From assembly GCA_946902985.2 (NCBI GenBank), contig OX336389.2:150401099-150465098 (forward strand): 64,000 bases of DNA, given 5' to 3'. A program made the position numbers and the translations under genes. Shown in pieces: positions 1-11,003 of the stretch. Each line of letters starts with the position of its first letter. Positions within the stretch are counted from its first letter, which is position 1. The notes beneath the pieces were generated by a model. That model was not told the DNA's origin, searched no databases, and was given only the letters and a program-made list of their open reading frames with translations. This DNA is from Meconema thalassinum. Lineage: Eukaryota; Arthropoda; Insecta; Orthoptera; Tettigoniidae.

Positions 1-3000
1 GCGAAACGCGTTGCGCTTTCTTTTCGTTGGCATAGATCAAACAATAATCAACCATTGTTTGCTAAAAATAACTTAACATAGTACAACTTAATTAAACTTT
101 ACAAAATGATACTATATTACTTTCGCTCACACGTAAATATTAGCAAAATGGCAACTGACTAGTGGTGTAGGCCTATTTTATAAAGGAGATCAGGGTGGAA
201 TGTGTCGCTGCCGTTTCGCTGACTAATCTAGTCTCCCTAATAAGGTGTATGTTACTGAATACTGGACAATCTTTAACTATTAAAGCCCAGTTTTCATCCT
301 CGCCACGCATAAGCAAAAGAGCCATATTTAAGAGCAAACGGTCACATGAGAATGTCCCGTAATCTTTAATACTGTCGTTAATGCTGGCCTCGGTATATTG
401 AAGAAAAGTTACATCGTACATCCTGATACAATGACAAGTTTCCCTTAATAATCACTTACCTAGCTTTGCCACTACGTAATATTGTGTCTTCTTTCCACCG
501 GGGGTCATTTTCTAGTAGAGTGAAGAGGGGTGAATTCACCATGAATGGGTGTTTAAATTATTGTGGTTGCTTAATTTAGCTAAGTGAATCTCGATTGCTT
601 CTATAAAGTCAAGATCTCTGCCTCTCGGTCTGTGATGAATTTTTTGAAGTCTGTTTCAATGTTAGTGAAACTGTGTCCCGCGTCGCACGTGTGGTCGCAT
701 ACGGCCGAGTGCGTCCCCTATTGTATCGCATTTCTGTGTTCGTTGTATCGTGTATCCATTCTTCTCCCACTCTGCCCGATGTGTTTTGCTTGACACCCTG
801 TGTCTTGGTACTGTACCCGATATTCACGTAACCACCACCTATTATCCGAAGGATGGAAAGGATCGCAAGGGAGTCTGATCCCCAGCTAGAAAAACCAACA
901 ATTCCCTGCTAGATGGCATGTTAGCTCTCTCTCTCGATACATAGATATAAAATACGATCGTACTACTACTAAGCTACATACAATTCCTACAACAAAGTAT
1001 TGGAGGACGAGAATCTCGGAATCTCGAGGGTGAACTGTTAACTTAAAGAAATTGGGTGCCAGTATCTATGAAGGAATCGATAATTTCTATAAAAGGAAAC
1101 TGCAATCAAAAAGCGCCTGCTAAGATTTATTCAGTAAAGAACAAAAAATGTAAATCGTGTTCGAAAACAATTAAATAAAACTCACTCACTTAAAAATATA
1201 CCTTCTAACTGGAAATAAAAATTAACTTCACCTAGAAGTAAAATATACCGTTATTATCATTATTTAAATATTTACAATGTTATTTATTTTTATCGTTGTC
1301 AGATCGATGCTTCCTCACTCTACGACCATGTAATATTTCACATTACCTTTGCATTCTTCACATATTATTGCTTTAAGCTTGTCAAATCCATGAACTGTGC
1401 AACGAAAAATTTAGCTAATTACATTTCCATATTATGTCTTAATCTTGATAAATTACAATAAAGATGATATTATATCAGACTATCTTCTCGACTCTCCAAT
1501 TATGTTTAATTAGTGGTTTTACATACTCTTACTTGCTTTCATATTCATTGTTTACGTATTACATCGCTTTCATCGTCTACACTGTCCTCAATACCATTAA
1601 AATATCGCTATCATTCATTATAACCTCGCTGAAATACTCATATTCACTTCCTTTATCACACAACAAGTCTTACATGGCGTTATACTACATGCATTACTCC
1701 TCCTACTGACATTTCTTTTCTCTCCAACTTAAATACTGCTCGGAATTCAAATACCTCTACGTATCACACATATTTACGTAATTTATTCAAGAATTCACCA
1801 CATTAAAACTTCTTCACCTTCCTCTTACTTATTTCCATAATATTATTCCTGTCGATTATACATTATTATACATTTCATCGTGCCTGAATTATTTAAGACT
1901 TATTAAACTTTCTCTTCCATAATGCTTGTTAAATATTTCATCTTCAATACAACTCATTAGCGATTCATTTCAACTAACGGTATTCTATATGACAGTACGA
2001 TATTATTATTTAAATAATCACTATTCGCTTGTTTAAGTTTAAGTTAATCGTCTGAATATAAATATCATATTAATAAAAATACGTTTCTTTTCCTCTCCGT
2101 TCAGTGTTAAAATTTACGGAATATTAATTACCTTCATCTCTCCATATTATTTCTATCACAAATATGTGACGATACATTCCAATTACAATACTCTATCGCT
2201 TTTACTTATCGCTGGTTTAGCGTTGTAAGGAGTTCTGCCTTGCATAAAGAACTATAATTCCTCTCAAACTGTTTTAATATCATCAATGCGTTGCTTCAAT
2301 CAAGTTTCAAAAATACTGATGTTCATCATCGAACCCAATCAATATTTAATTTAAATCCATAGATTTAAGTAAATAATCTCATGATGAGAACATATCCTAA
2401 TATATCACCTAATAAAACATCCTGAAATTACTGCTAAATATTTCTGAAATGCTCATGAAACATTCATGAAATATTAAGAAAATATTACGATACATTCCAC
2501 ATTACATAAATACGGATTCGCTTAAAAATCGAAGAATTAAATATACCGAAAATGCGTCGAAGAATAACAATTACGCTACGTCAAAATCGAAATACAATGA
2601 CGTTTTAAAATAAAATTACAGAAATTAATTTAACAAAACTGGACTATCAAATATTAAACTTTAAACATCGTCAAATAGTTATAAAAATGGTCAGGTCAAA
2701 ATATCCACTCTACTGTTAAAAACAAAGCAGGAAATATAATTCAGATCGCTGTATCTACTTTCAGCTCGAAACATCTATTTCATAACCTGGATCTTTCTGG
2801 AACTCTAGGACTGATGTACCGTTTCTGCTCTAGCTCGAAACATCTGATCCAGCGTGCTAGGGTTAACAGCTGATTCTTGCTCGCCGCTGCTCCTGGCGCT
2901 GCCTCGTTTGACTGAAGTCGAATGACCTCGCCTCTCGTGGCCTCTCCTGGATCTCGAATCTGCCATCACTTGTTCGCTTCTTGAACCGGATGGTTTTGTT

Positions 3001-3160
3001 GTTCATACTTCATACGGCCCTTCTCTTGGAGTTATCCTGTAGATATTGATGATCGGAAATATATTATGAATGAAGTGTCAATGATGGTGTTGGAAATTAA
3101 TTTATTTCGTCGTTCATGTAGTGATGTTCGTGGATGTAGGTGTCGGATGTCCACAGTACC
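1..3160. other. AT-rich DNA, no gene recognised
   Basis: I see no domain, long ORF or repeat family here. Short open frames exist, such as 173-421 (-), 584-793 (+), 609-827 (-) and 1464-1709 (+). None carries a motif I recognise, and their length is what AT-rich DNA gives by chance. A somewhat more GC-rich patch at about 2810-2960 has no coding signature. A host exon cannot be excluded at 173-421. Confidence 0.5.
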
Positions 3161-3163
3161 CAC

Positions 3164-3945
3164 TAAAAAGCCAACAAAGAGCCAAACATAAAAAGCCAAT
3201 ATCTTGAAGCCAATACAAAAGCTAACACAAAAGCCAACATAAAAAGCCAACAAAAAAGCCAACATAAGAGCCAATACATAAACCAATACAAAAAGCCAAT
3301 ACAAAGAACCCAACATAAATAGCCAACACAAAAGGCCATTCAAAAGCCAATACAAAAGCCAACAAAAAAGCCAACACAAAAAAGCCAACATATAAGCCAA
3401 CACATAAACAAATACATAAAAGCCAACATAAAAACCAGCACAAAAGCCAACATAAAAGCCCACCTAAAAGCCAACATAAAGCCAACACAAAAGCCAATAC
3501 AAAAACCAATACGTAAACCAAAACAAAAGCCAACATAAAAGCCAATACAAAAAGCCAACATAAAAAGCCAATACAAAAAACAAAAAATCCAACAAAAAAG
3601 CCAACATAAAAAGCCAACATAAATGCCAATACAAAAAACAACATAATAGCCAACATAAAAATCCAACCCAAAAAGCCAACATAAAAGCCAATACAAAAAA
3701 ACATAAAAGCCAACATAAAAATCCAACACAAAAAGCCAAAATAAGGCCAATACAAAAGCTAACATAAAAGCCAATACATAAAGCCAACATAGAAAGCCAA
3801 TACAGAAAGCTAACATAAAAAGCAAATACAAAAGACAATATTAAAATGCAACAAAAAATGCCAACATAAAAAGCAAACATAAAAGCCAATATAAAAAGTC
3901 CACATTTAAGCCAACATAAAAGCTAATACAAAGGCAACACATAAG
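3164..3945 (+). repeat. Minisatellite of AAAGCCAA-type units
   Basis: About 780 bp of short units, 11-14 bp long, alternating between AAAGCCAACATA-like and AAAGCCAATACA-like forms. On the minus strand all three frames stay open and read as Phe/Leu/Cys/Tyr/Trp-rich peptides, an artefact of the repeat. A short array of the same unit lies at about 16240-16310, beside the other FLYWCH gene, so this minisatellite belongs to the IAP cassette. Confidence 0.9.
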
Positions 3946-4210
3946 CAGCTGTTAGCCTAGAGAAGGGTATATTAGTATACCCTTAGCAAGAATACAATCA
4001 GTTGACTACTACCTCTTACAGTGTTCACATCGGAAAAGACCGTCTCACCGACCAGTGTACAGCCTTGTCACAAGCAGTAAGCAGCTGCAACTCTTAACTA
4101 GGGTATATTAGACGACCCTTAGCAAGAATATCGCCATCCCATTACCAGAACACTTGTAGCCTTTATAGTGTGGACATCATACTGACAGGTCAGTTACTAC
4201 TATGGAACTT
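3943..4210 (+). promoter_or_regulatory. Duplicated ~136-bp upstream region of FLYWCH gene
   Basis: Two direct copies at a spacing of 136 bp. AAGCAGCT occurs at 3943 and 4079, and GGGTATATTAG at 3965 and 4101, followed in both by CCCTTAGCAAGAAT. The first copy forms a perfect inverted repeat, GGGTATA-TTAG-TATACCC, at 3965-3982. In the second copy the right arm is changed. The block lies just before the FLYWCH start at 4202, so it is probably promoter or 5' leader sequence, but no activity can be shown from sequence. Confidence 0.5.
4182..4193 (+). promoter_or_regulatory. Conserved near-palindrome before FLYWCH start
   Basis: CTGACAGGTCAG ends 8 bp before the ATG at 4202. Its reverse complement, CTGACCTGTCAG, lies at 16170-16181 at the same distance from the start at 16161. 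Upstream sequence between cassette copies has diverged, while this block and the following GTTACTACT are identical. It could be a start-site or factor-binding element. That role is inferred from conservation alone. Confidence 0.45.
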
Positions 4211-4780
4211 CCTACAACCAACAAGGGTAGCCAACGTACACTCTATCACGGCTACTCTTATAACTATAATCGCCAGAATGTGCATGGAATAATATACTGG
4301 CGATGCTCAATAGAGATGTCAAAAGGGTGTCACTGTTACCTAAAAAGTAAAAATGGAAAGGTTTTAAATGTGAGTGTTCATCAATGTAGTGCTCCAAACG
4401 CACCACGGTTGCTGTTTACAAACATTTAAGAAAATTTTAAAAAGCAAGTTTGAGAAAACAATATTGCTGCTCAAGATAGTTCAACGTTCAAAAAACCCTT
4501 AACACTATCAAAAGCCACGCAGACTCTACACAAGGACCCTGTGGAAGAGGAACAAGAGGAATTGGATAGTTCTGGGGATGATGAGGATGATGTTGGTGAT
4601 TATAATGATAGTGATAAAGATGATGATGATGCCGCTGCTTATGATGATGATGATGGGGATGATGAAAAAGAAGAGGATGTGGGTTTTTCGTCTATAAAAC
4701 CATTTCGGCTTACCCAGTTTTTAAGAACAAGAGGGAATGGACATTGGTATAAAAGGATCTACAACAAGCCTTGTGTTTAA
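4202..4780 (+). pseudogene. FLYWCH-like zinc-finger protein with acidic tail, broken copy
   Basis: The first open part (4202-4429, 75 codons) has a FLYWCH-like core: YHGYSYNY, then YWRC, a second Cys about 8 residues on (KGCHC), and HQC as the last ligand pair. FLYWCH fingers are Cys/His zinc folds related to the DNA-binding part of some transposases. The frame is cut by TAA at 4427 and TGA at 4451 but continues in the same frame into a strongly Asp/Glu-rich tail (4541-4780). The same product is encoded at 15605-16161 (-), where the break falls at a different place, so both are decayed copies of one gene. The last ligand is Cys where His is usual, so assignment to FLYWCH is good but not certain. 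An AT-rich 3' region with AATAAA-like signals follows. Confidence 0.65.
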
Positions 4781-4789
4781 AAAAAACTA

Positions 4790-5444
4790 TAACAAGCAAA
4801 GGGAAAAATGGTACTCATACTTAAGAATAAAGAAATAGATAACTAATAAAACCAACTGTATAATTTATAACAAAAAATGTATTATATGTAAATATTGTAA
4901 ATGTATTTAAAATAAATAAAATATATTGTATGGACACTGCTTGTACTTTTCTAATTACTACCCACTCCTAATCCAAACAGTTAACCTGTAGTAATCTTAA
5001 GAAATTGTCCTTAGTTAGCTAAAACTATACCTATATGCTTTGGAATAAGGTGTACAATCTTGTTATATGTAGTGAAAAATCATGGTTTCAAATATGAACT
5101 TTCGACATGGACTAAATCAAAAACATGTAAACAACAAAATTTGAAAATCCATATTTCAATATTGACAAAATTCAAAAAATTTAAACTGAAATTTAAAAAA
5201 ACTGTAAATTGGAAATTTGCAAATTGCAATGTTGGAAAATATGAAAAGGAATAAAAGCTTTTACTTTTTTAAAATTAACTGAGTTTTTAATCCTAAGCTC
5301 GTCGTGTGTAGCGAACATGTTGCACAGTACCCACAGTGCAGGTGTTAGCTTTACCTTACTCTCAATAAGACTAGCTTAGAGATAGTTGCGTATGCCCTTA
5401 TATACTTTGGGTGTGTGCATTAGTCTTTGTCTTAGCTTTAAAGG
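4790..5444. other. AT-rich 3' flank of FLYWCH fragment
   Basis: The first 200 bp are AT-rich with AATAAA-type signals at about 4911-4922, a plausible polyadenylation zone. From 5060 to 5280 the DNA is low-complexity A/T with AAATTTG-like words. The 64-codon open frame at 5060-5254 has a biased Lys/Phe/Asn composition and is probably not a gene. Confidence 0.45.
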
Positions 5445-5805
5445 TAAGGTGAAATTAGGTGAGGTTAGGTAAAGTTAGGTTGGGTTATGTTAGGTTAGGT
5501 TAGATTAGTTAAAGTTAGGCTAGGTCAACTGAGGTTAGGTAAAGTTAAGTTAAGTTAGGTTAGGTAAAGTTAGGTTAGGTGAGGCTAGGTTAGGTAAAGT
5601 TAGGTTAGGTTATGTTAAGTTAGGTTAGGTGAAGTTATATGATGACATGTTTGTTTAGGTGAACTGAGGTTGGGTGAAGTTAGGTTAGGTAATGTTAGGT
5701 TAGCTCAGGTTAAGTAAGGTAAAGTTAGATTAGGTTAGGTCAAGTTAGGTTAGGTAAGGTTAGGTTAGGTAAAGTTAGGTTAGGTAAGGTTGGGTTAGGT
5801 TAGCA
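5445..5805 (+). repeat. Degenerate TTAGG (insect telomere-type) repeats
   Basis: About 360 bp dominated by TTAGG units in tandem (read as AGGTTAGGTTAGG). They are mixed with variants such as TTAGGTAAAG, TTGGG and TTATG, and with a non-repeat break at about 5640-5660. TTAGG is the ancestral telomere unit of most insects. The variation and the internal position argue for an old interstitial block, not an active telomere. Such motifs are also dispersed in some insect genomes, so it need not mark a chromosome fusion. Confidence 0.8.
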
Positions 5806-5859
5806 TGCCATATGTGTAAGTGGTTGCGTGCAGTGACCATTTTGTGTATTAGCCCTGTG

Positions 5860-7955
5860 CTAAAATAATAAAGTAAATATTAAATTAAAATGTATAAGTC
5901 TAAAAATTAAATTAAATATAAAATCTTTGGTCAGTGACCTTGTAATTTGAATTTTTTTACAAAATATAAAATTTAAAATCTAAAATGAAGAAGAACTAAA
6001 ATCTAAAGTCTTAAAATGTAAAATATAAAAAATATAAAAACCTAAATACTAAAATCTAAAATTTAAATTCTAAAATGTAAAAATGGAAAATCTTACATGC
6101 ATTTAATTTAAATCTTAAAATGAGGTTTCTGTGGGTTAGAGAATTGTTGGGTTAATGACCGTGCAGTTTTGTGCTTTGAAACAATAAATAATAATACATA
6201 ATATATTAAATATTAAAATAAAGAATAATAAATAAAAAAAAATAATTAAAAATTATATGAATAATAAATTTAAAAAAATAGTAATAATGAATAATGCATA
6301 GTTAATAACAAATAAAAATTATTTGAAAAGCCCGCCATTAAAGAGCGTGGTTGCGCTCGGCGGCCATCCTCCGTATTAGCACCTGACCCAGCTTCGGCTA
6401 ATATTACCTACTATATGGAAACCTCCACATACATGGCGACTTTCCTCTAGTCTCACAAAGAAGGCGCTCTCTGCAGAATGCGCAATATAAAAGATTCCAT
6501 GCATTCATGATGGTGAATGGGCGTACTTTTCTAATGATCCAATCAATTGCTCTGGGTGCAAAAGAGAAAAACAACGAAACTTAGTAAATTGGGAGGTATT
6601 TTATATGATACAACTCTTAATATTAATCACAAATATATTCAAATAAACCCCTTGATAGGGACAAGGAGTTATACTGTAACTCTACCCCTAAAGAAAGTAG
6701 GCTGTATGTTCTTTACTGAACATCTTGTTAGATCTCATTTCTTTGACACTAAAGCTTTCTGAACACTCAATATTAATCATCATTTTGGTGTTAAATTGTA
6801 AAATAATGAATTGTGTTTGTAAAGGATGAACCTTTCAGTGAGCCAATCAAAGAAGAATATGTCCTAATTGACTACATTAAAAAAGAGGTCGTCCATTGTG
6901 ACCGATCAAAAAACTAATGTTAAACACAAAAAGAGTCTCAAAATAAATTATATCTAATTTATCGCTATTTGGACAAATACATAGATTCTAGTAAATTTGA
7001 TTATTTACATTATGGTATACATATTAAGTACAAGCATTACAGTTTTTGGCTTTCATGATAATTTAAACTGATGCGACTGAACACCTTCTGAATGTCAACT
7101 TCTCCAGTATCGCGCATGTTGTCAAGGTAACTTGCAACTTGTTGCCATGGTAACTTGCTACTTGTTGCAGCTAAGTATCGGATTTTTTTCCACGCTAATT
7201 CCAGATAGACCCCAGCCCAAAACATATCCATGTTAAAAGTCCACGATAGCACACATCTCTCTTGAGGACGTAGCGGTGGTGCGATATCACTGTTGTGTTC
7301 TTTGCTATGTTTTTTCGTCATCTTGCTTAATTACATACAGTGTTCAACGATTTGAATATGAAAGGTGTATGGGCCGTGGAGGTCACAATGCTAACTGATA
7401 ATAGGGACCATACTAGATGATAAAAGACAGAGCAGTCTCAAAGGAAAATTAATAAATATCAAATAAATTAATATCCCAATACGCAGAAAACATCAGACTT
7501 GATGAGGCAGATGACCATGTAGGCTGTGCTGCTTAAAATACCGTAAAGAAATTAATATCAAGAACAGTACCATCCCAAAGAAAAAACCCACAAAACAGTA
7601 CGCATGATGATGCAGATTACCTCGATGATCTAACTTTATCACAAAAATTACATAACATCCAGCCAATTCTGTCTGTACTAACAAAAATGAACTGATATTA
7701 CAATGATTTCCCAAAGGAAAAATCGCACACTTATGTAAGCACCATCTAGGCAATGCTGCCTGAACTAACAGAAGTGAATGAATATCAATAAGAAATCATC
7801 CCAAATAAAAACAAAAAGTTTAGTCATGAACATGTAGCCTACTTTCTCCTAAATGTATTGGTGAAGTTGTTACTATACCTCCTTATTATAATGGAACTTA
7901 TTATAATGGAATATTCGTTAGGAGTTGTACGCTACATATAAACTTTCGTTTAGTA
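5860..7955. other. A-rich low complexity, then DNA without recognised gene
   Basis: 5860-6320 is A-rich simple sequence (AAATCTAAAAT and AATAATAAAT words). 6340-7955 is more complex. Open frames of 71 codons (6547-6762, +), 94 codons (7037-7321, -) and 86 codons (7493-7753, -) have no motif I recognise. The stretch 7740-7900 shares phrases with about 59050-59330 (TGCTGCCTGAACTA and ACTTTCTCCTAAA). The cassette flanks of the left arm and third copy may therefore be homologous beyond 7955. Confidence 0.45.
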
Positions 7956-8399
7956 ATAGTAGGGGAGTGGTGGTGCTTTCTACTCACAAGGTGCTCAAAA
8001 AGTTAGTACACACCATTTGCTTATTCATATCTCGTGAACCCAAGGTCGTATTTTAACAAATGAGGTATCGTTGGACTCAGGGTGACGCCCCCTTTCCAAT
8101 GGACAACTCATTTCAACCCCAAAATGAAACCTACCTCTTATAGGGTGTGAAAACTTATTTTTTTAGTAAAAGTCGCTTTCCAAATGCGACAGACAAGAGA
8201 CCCGATAGCAGTATTAAATGAATTTTTTCCACATAAAGCGCATGCGTACTGATGGATGCCGCTATGATTTTACTTTTTTGTTTTTTGCTTTTAAGCATGC
8301 GCACTTGAGAATTTTGTAAGAGGTTGGGCCTTTTGAATAATGATTTATTGATGAGTGTTTTTTTATCTAACGAATACATGCAAAACTAATAGGTCATAC

Positions 8400-8990
8400 G
8401 CTTTTTAATATCTTGTGAACCCATAAGGCTACGGACTTGTATGAGGGGTTGCTGGATTTGGGACGACACCCCGTTTTTGAATGTAGTTTTCATTTTGTCG
8501 AAAGGGCCTAAGTGCACTTTTGTTAATATTTTGCGAACGAAGAAGGCTACGGACTTGTATGAGGGGTTGTTGGATTTGGGATCACGCCCCGTTTTTTAAT
8601 GTAGTTTTGATTTTTGTAAAAAGGGCCTAAGTGCACTTTTGTTAATTATTTGGGAAAGAAGAAGGCTACGGACTTGTATGAAGGGTTGTTGGATTTGGGA
8701 TGACGCCCCGTTTTTTAATGTAGTTTTGATTTTTGTCGAAAGGGCTTAAGTGCACTTTTGTTAATATTTTGAGAACTAATAAGGTTACGGACTTGTATGA
8801 AGGGTCGCTGGATTTGGGATGATGCCCCGTTTTTGAATGTAGTTTTGCTTTTTGTCAAAAGGGCCTAAGAGCACTTTTGTTAATATTTTGAGAACTAAGA
8901 AGGCTACGGACTGGTATCAGGGGTAGTTGGACTTAGAGTGACATTACTCTTTTGAATGTATTTTTTAATTTGTGAAAACGCTAACACTAT
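8400..8990 (+). repeat. ~119-bp tandem satellite (5 units)
   Basis: Units recur at about 119-bp spacing. Each has GGCTACGGACTTGTATGA (units near 8424, 8545, 8661, 8780, 8899), a GGGATGACGCCCCG-type block, TGTAGTTTTGATTTTTG, and AAGGGCCTAAGTGCACTTTTG. A more diverged unit sits at 8025-8110. The same satellite lies inverted at 50440-51250. Confidence 0.9.
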
Positions 8991-8999
8991 ACTAAGTCT

Positions 9000-10166
9000 A
9001 TATATTGAATACAATTATTTTTACCTGTACAAATTTTAATTAATAGTGGTCGTTGGGAGAGACGGTACTGCTGTTATGTGTTTTAACGAGCCTGTTGCCA
9101 ACCACGGTGACCGTGCCCGGAAGAAATGAATCGCTATTTTGGCTGGACGGCGGGCGGCTTTTGACGGTTGGTTTTTCGATATTTCCTTTGACGGGTGGAG
9201 GCTAATATTCCAAAACGCGTGAAGCGTGCTAGGATTTTTTTTACCCCTAAAGGGGATTTTTAACGTGCTAGTCGAAGTTGTGTCACGGCTCTGTGGCATT
9301 CATGCATGCTCATTGGCCAGCGGACAGTTGTAGGATATGAAAACGTTTAACATTTGGTTGACCAAGTGATGTGCACGAACCCTAAGAGCTGAAACGGTAA
9401 GGTCATTGCCCTGGGATTTTATAAACTAATCATTGGACATGGTGAAAGCGTATGATTAATGAGTACATGTATTGAGGATGGACACTTGCTAATGATCATT
9501 ACAGTAAAATGTTTAAGAATAATAATAATAATAATAAATATTGGACACACAAACGTTTCAAATGCTACAGAACCGTGTTGCTTGCTGGACACTGAATACT
9601 GTACCTAGCCAGAGGCCTTGCTGGTTTGGTGAGAGCAACTGCTGATAAGACAGAAATGTCTACGTGGGCAGGAAATGCTGTGTTAGGTTACTTGGCTGGT
9701 GGCTAGCAGGTGTGACGTTTGTGCAGAGACTGCCATGTTGGTCCTTACGCAGTCGTACTACCGATGTATCAGAGGCAGCCATTTTGGTTCCTTTTTTAAA
9801 ACTTGAAACTAGTATAAGGTACGAGAATTTGATCGCGCTTGAGGAATGTGGCGAGGCGTGGGAACATGTGAGAGAGAGATACACACAGATTCTTTCAAGG
9901 TCAAAACGCTGTCAAATTGTAGCTCTCTCTGTTGCTAAGCAGACTGATAAGGATTGCATTAGTGATGCACTTGCCGTTTTAGCAAACAGATGTATAGAGT
10001 AGAGCTCTGAACTGAACTTTGGAAAAAAACTTTTTTTTTTTTTGTAAGTACATATTAATGATTATTTTAATGATATCATACTAATGACCCTTAAATTTGT
10101 AGTTATCGATAAGTTAATTAATGATTTTTTGTATTTATTTGTTTGCAGATAACCGGTATAGCAGTC
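9000..10166 (+). promoter_or_regulatory. 5' region and non-coding first exon of the small-ORF/IAP unit
   Basis: This stretch aligns by eye with 43898-45065 read on -. The 112-codon open frame at 9664-10002 is not kept there, because small indels (for example in a GAGAGAG run) shift the frame. It is therefore better read as 5' leader and promoter. A donor (GTAAGTACATATTAAT) at about 10044 is conserved in the right arm, and an acceptor (TTTGTTTGCAG) ends at 10148. This implies a non-coding exon ending near 10043 joined to the exon with the ATG at 10167. No convincing TATA box was found. Confidence 0.5.
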
Positions 10167-10921
10167 ATGTCTGAGAGAGAGACCATTCCACTTTTAAGCT
10201 CACTAGAAGAAAACAGCGAAAAGCCAGTACAAGTCAAGGTGAGATTTTTTTAACTAACTTGTTTCATTTTTGATTGATATTTTTTTTAATGAATGGATTT
10301 ATTATCCTGAATTTAGGTATTTATAGCGGTTTATTTTATTTATTTATTTTTAGAAACTTGGAAAGAAAAGCTTTACCGCCGTAGCAGTCACTGAAAACCC
10401 GAGACGCAGTAGAGTGCAACCATTGTTTCCAGGCAGTGAACTATTGAAAACTCAGGTAAATCTAACTTAAAAATGCTATTCCATTTTACCACTAATGAAA
10501 AACCATAGACAAAAAAATATTCATTACCTGTACATGACTGGGACGATGATTGCTTTCTTGATTAATGACTATGTATTGGCAACCGGTACATGACCATATT
10601 GGTTGTTTACAGGGAAAGTACAAGGTCATTTTTTTTTTTAATTTAAATTCAACTGACATGTCGTTCCCTATGGACTCAACGAATATCCACAGGTTTGAAC
10701 ATGATAATCTGAACAAAATGACATGACATTCATTTTCTGTTTACGTATTGGTTAAAGGGGAATGTAAATGACTGCAGCTATATAAAAAGAAAATAAGTAC
10801 ATTGGTTACTGTTAGTGCCGACATACAGTTTATTATAATATTTTATGTTTTTTTTTTTTTCATTTATTTTGTTTGTTTTTAGGTGTGGTCATGCGTCATT
10901 AACGTAGTGAACAGACAGTGA
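10167..10921 (+). CDS. Three-exon small ORF upstream of IAP, 70 aa (left arm)
   Basis: Exons 10167-10238, 10354-10455 and 10883-10921 give 24, 34 and 12 codons plus a stop. All junctions are phase 0, with GTGAG/GTAAA donors and TTTTTAG acceptors. The product starts MSERETIPLLSS and ends VVNRQ. It is hydrophilic with a basic middle, and has no signal peptide, membrane segment or domain I know. The same three exons occur at 43070-43897 (-) and, frame-shifted, at 61267-62109. Conservation of phase and of the stop in all copies supports a real coding unit or a regulatory upstream ORF. The stop lies 82 nt before the IAP ATG in the same exon, so one transcript may carry both. It could also be an uORF that limits IAP translation. 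Confidence 0.55.
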
Positions 10922-11003
10922 AAAAGCATACATTATGCTTTAAAGTACTCTGTGCTCTTGTGCAACGTTAATAACTTGCAATAAAAAAGTTTTATTATAA
11001 CAC

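Noticed and set aside
3032..3889. Overlapping minus-strand ORFs of 140-177 codons rich in Phe, Leu, Cys and Trp, looking like a membrane protein
   Set aside because: They are translations of a short minisatellite in all three frames. The unit, not a protein, explains the open frames.
4541..4780. Stand-alone acidic protein
   Set aside because: It reads in the same frame as the FLYWCH finger just upstream, and the same fusion is seen at 15605-16161, so it is the tail of one broken gene.
5445..5805. An active chromosome end
   Set aside because: Repeats are degenerate, only about 360 bp long, and flanked on both sides by other sequence.
8400..8990. Regular spacing suggestive of a CRISPR array
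   Set aside because: Units are about 119 bp with similar sequence throughout and no unique spacers, and the context is eukaryotic. It is an ordinary satellite.
9664..10002. 112-codon ORF upstream of the small-ORF gene
   Set aside because: The inverted copy in the right arm has indels that break the frame, so the segment is more likely 5' leader or promoter.
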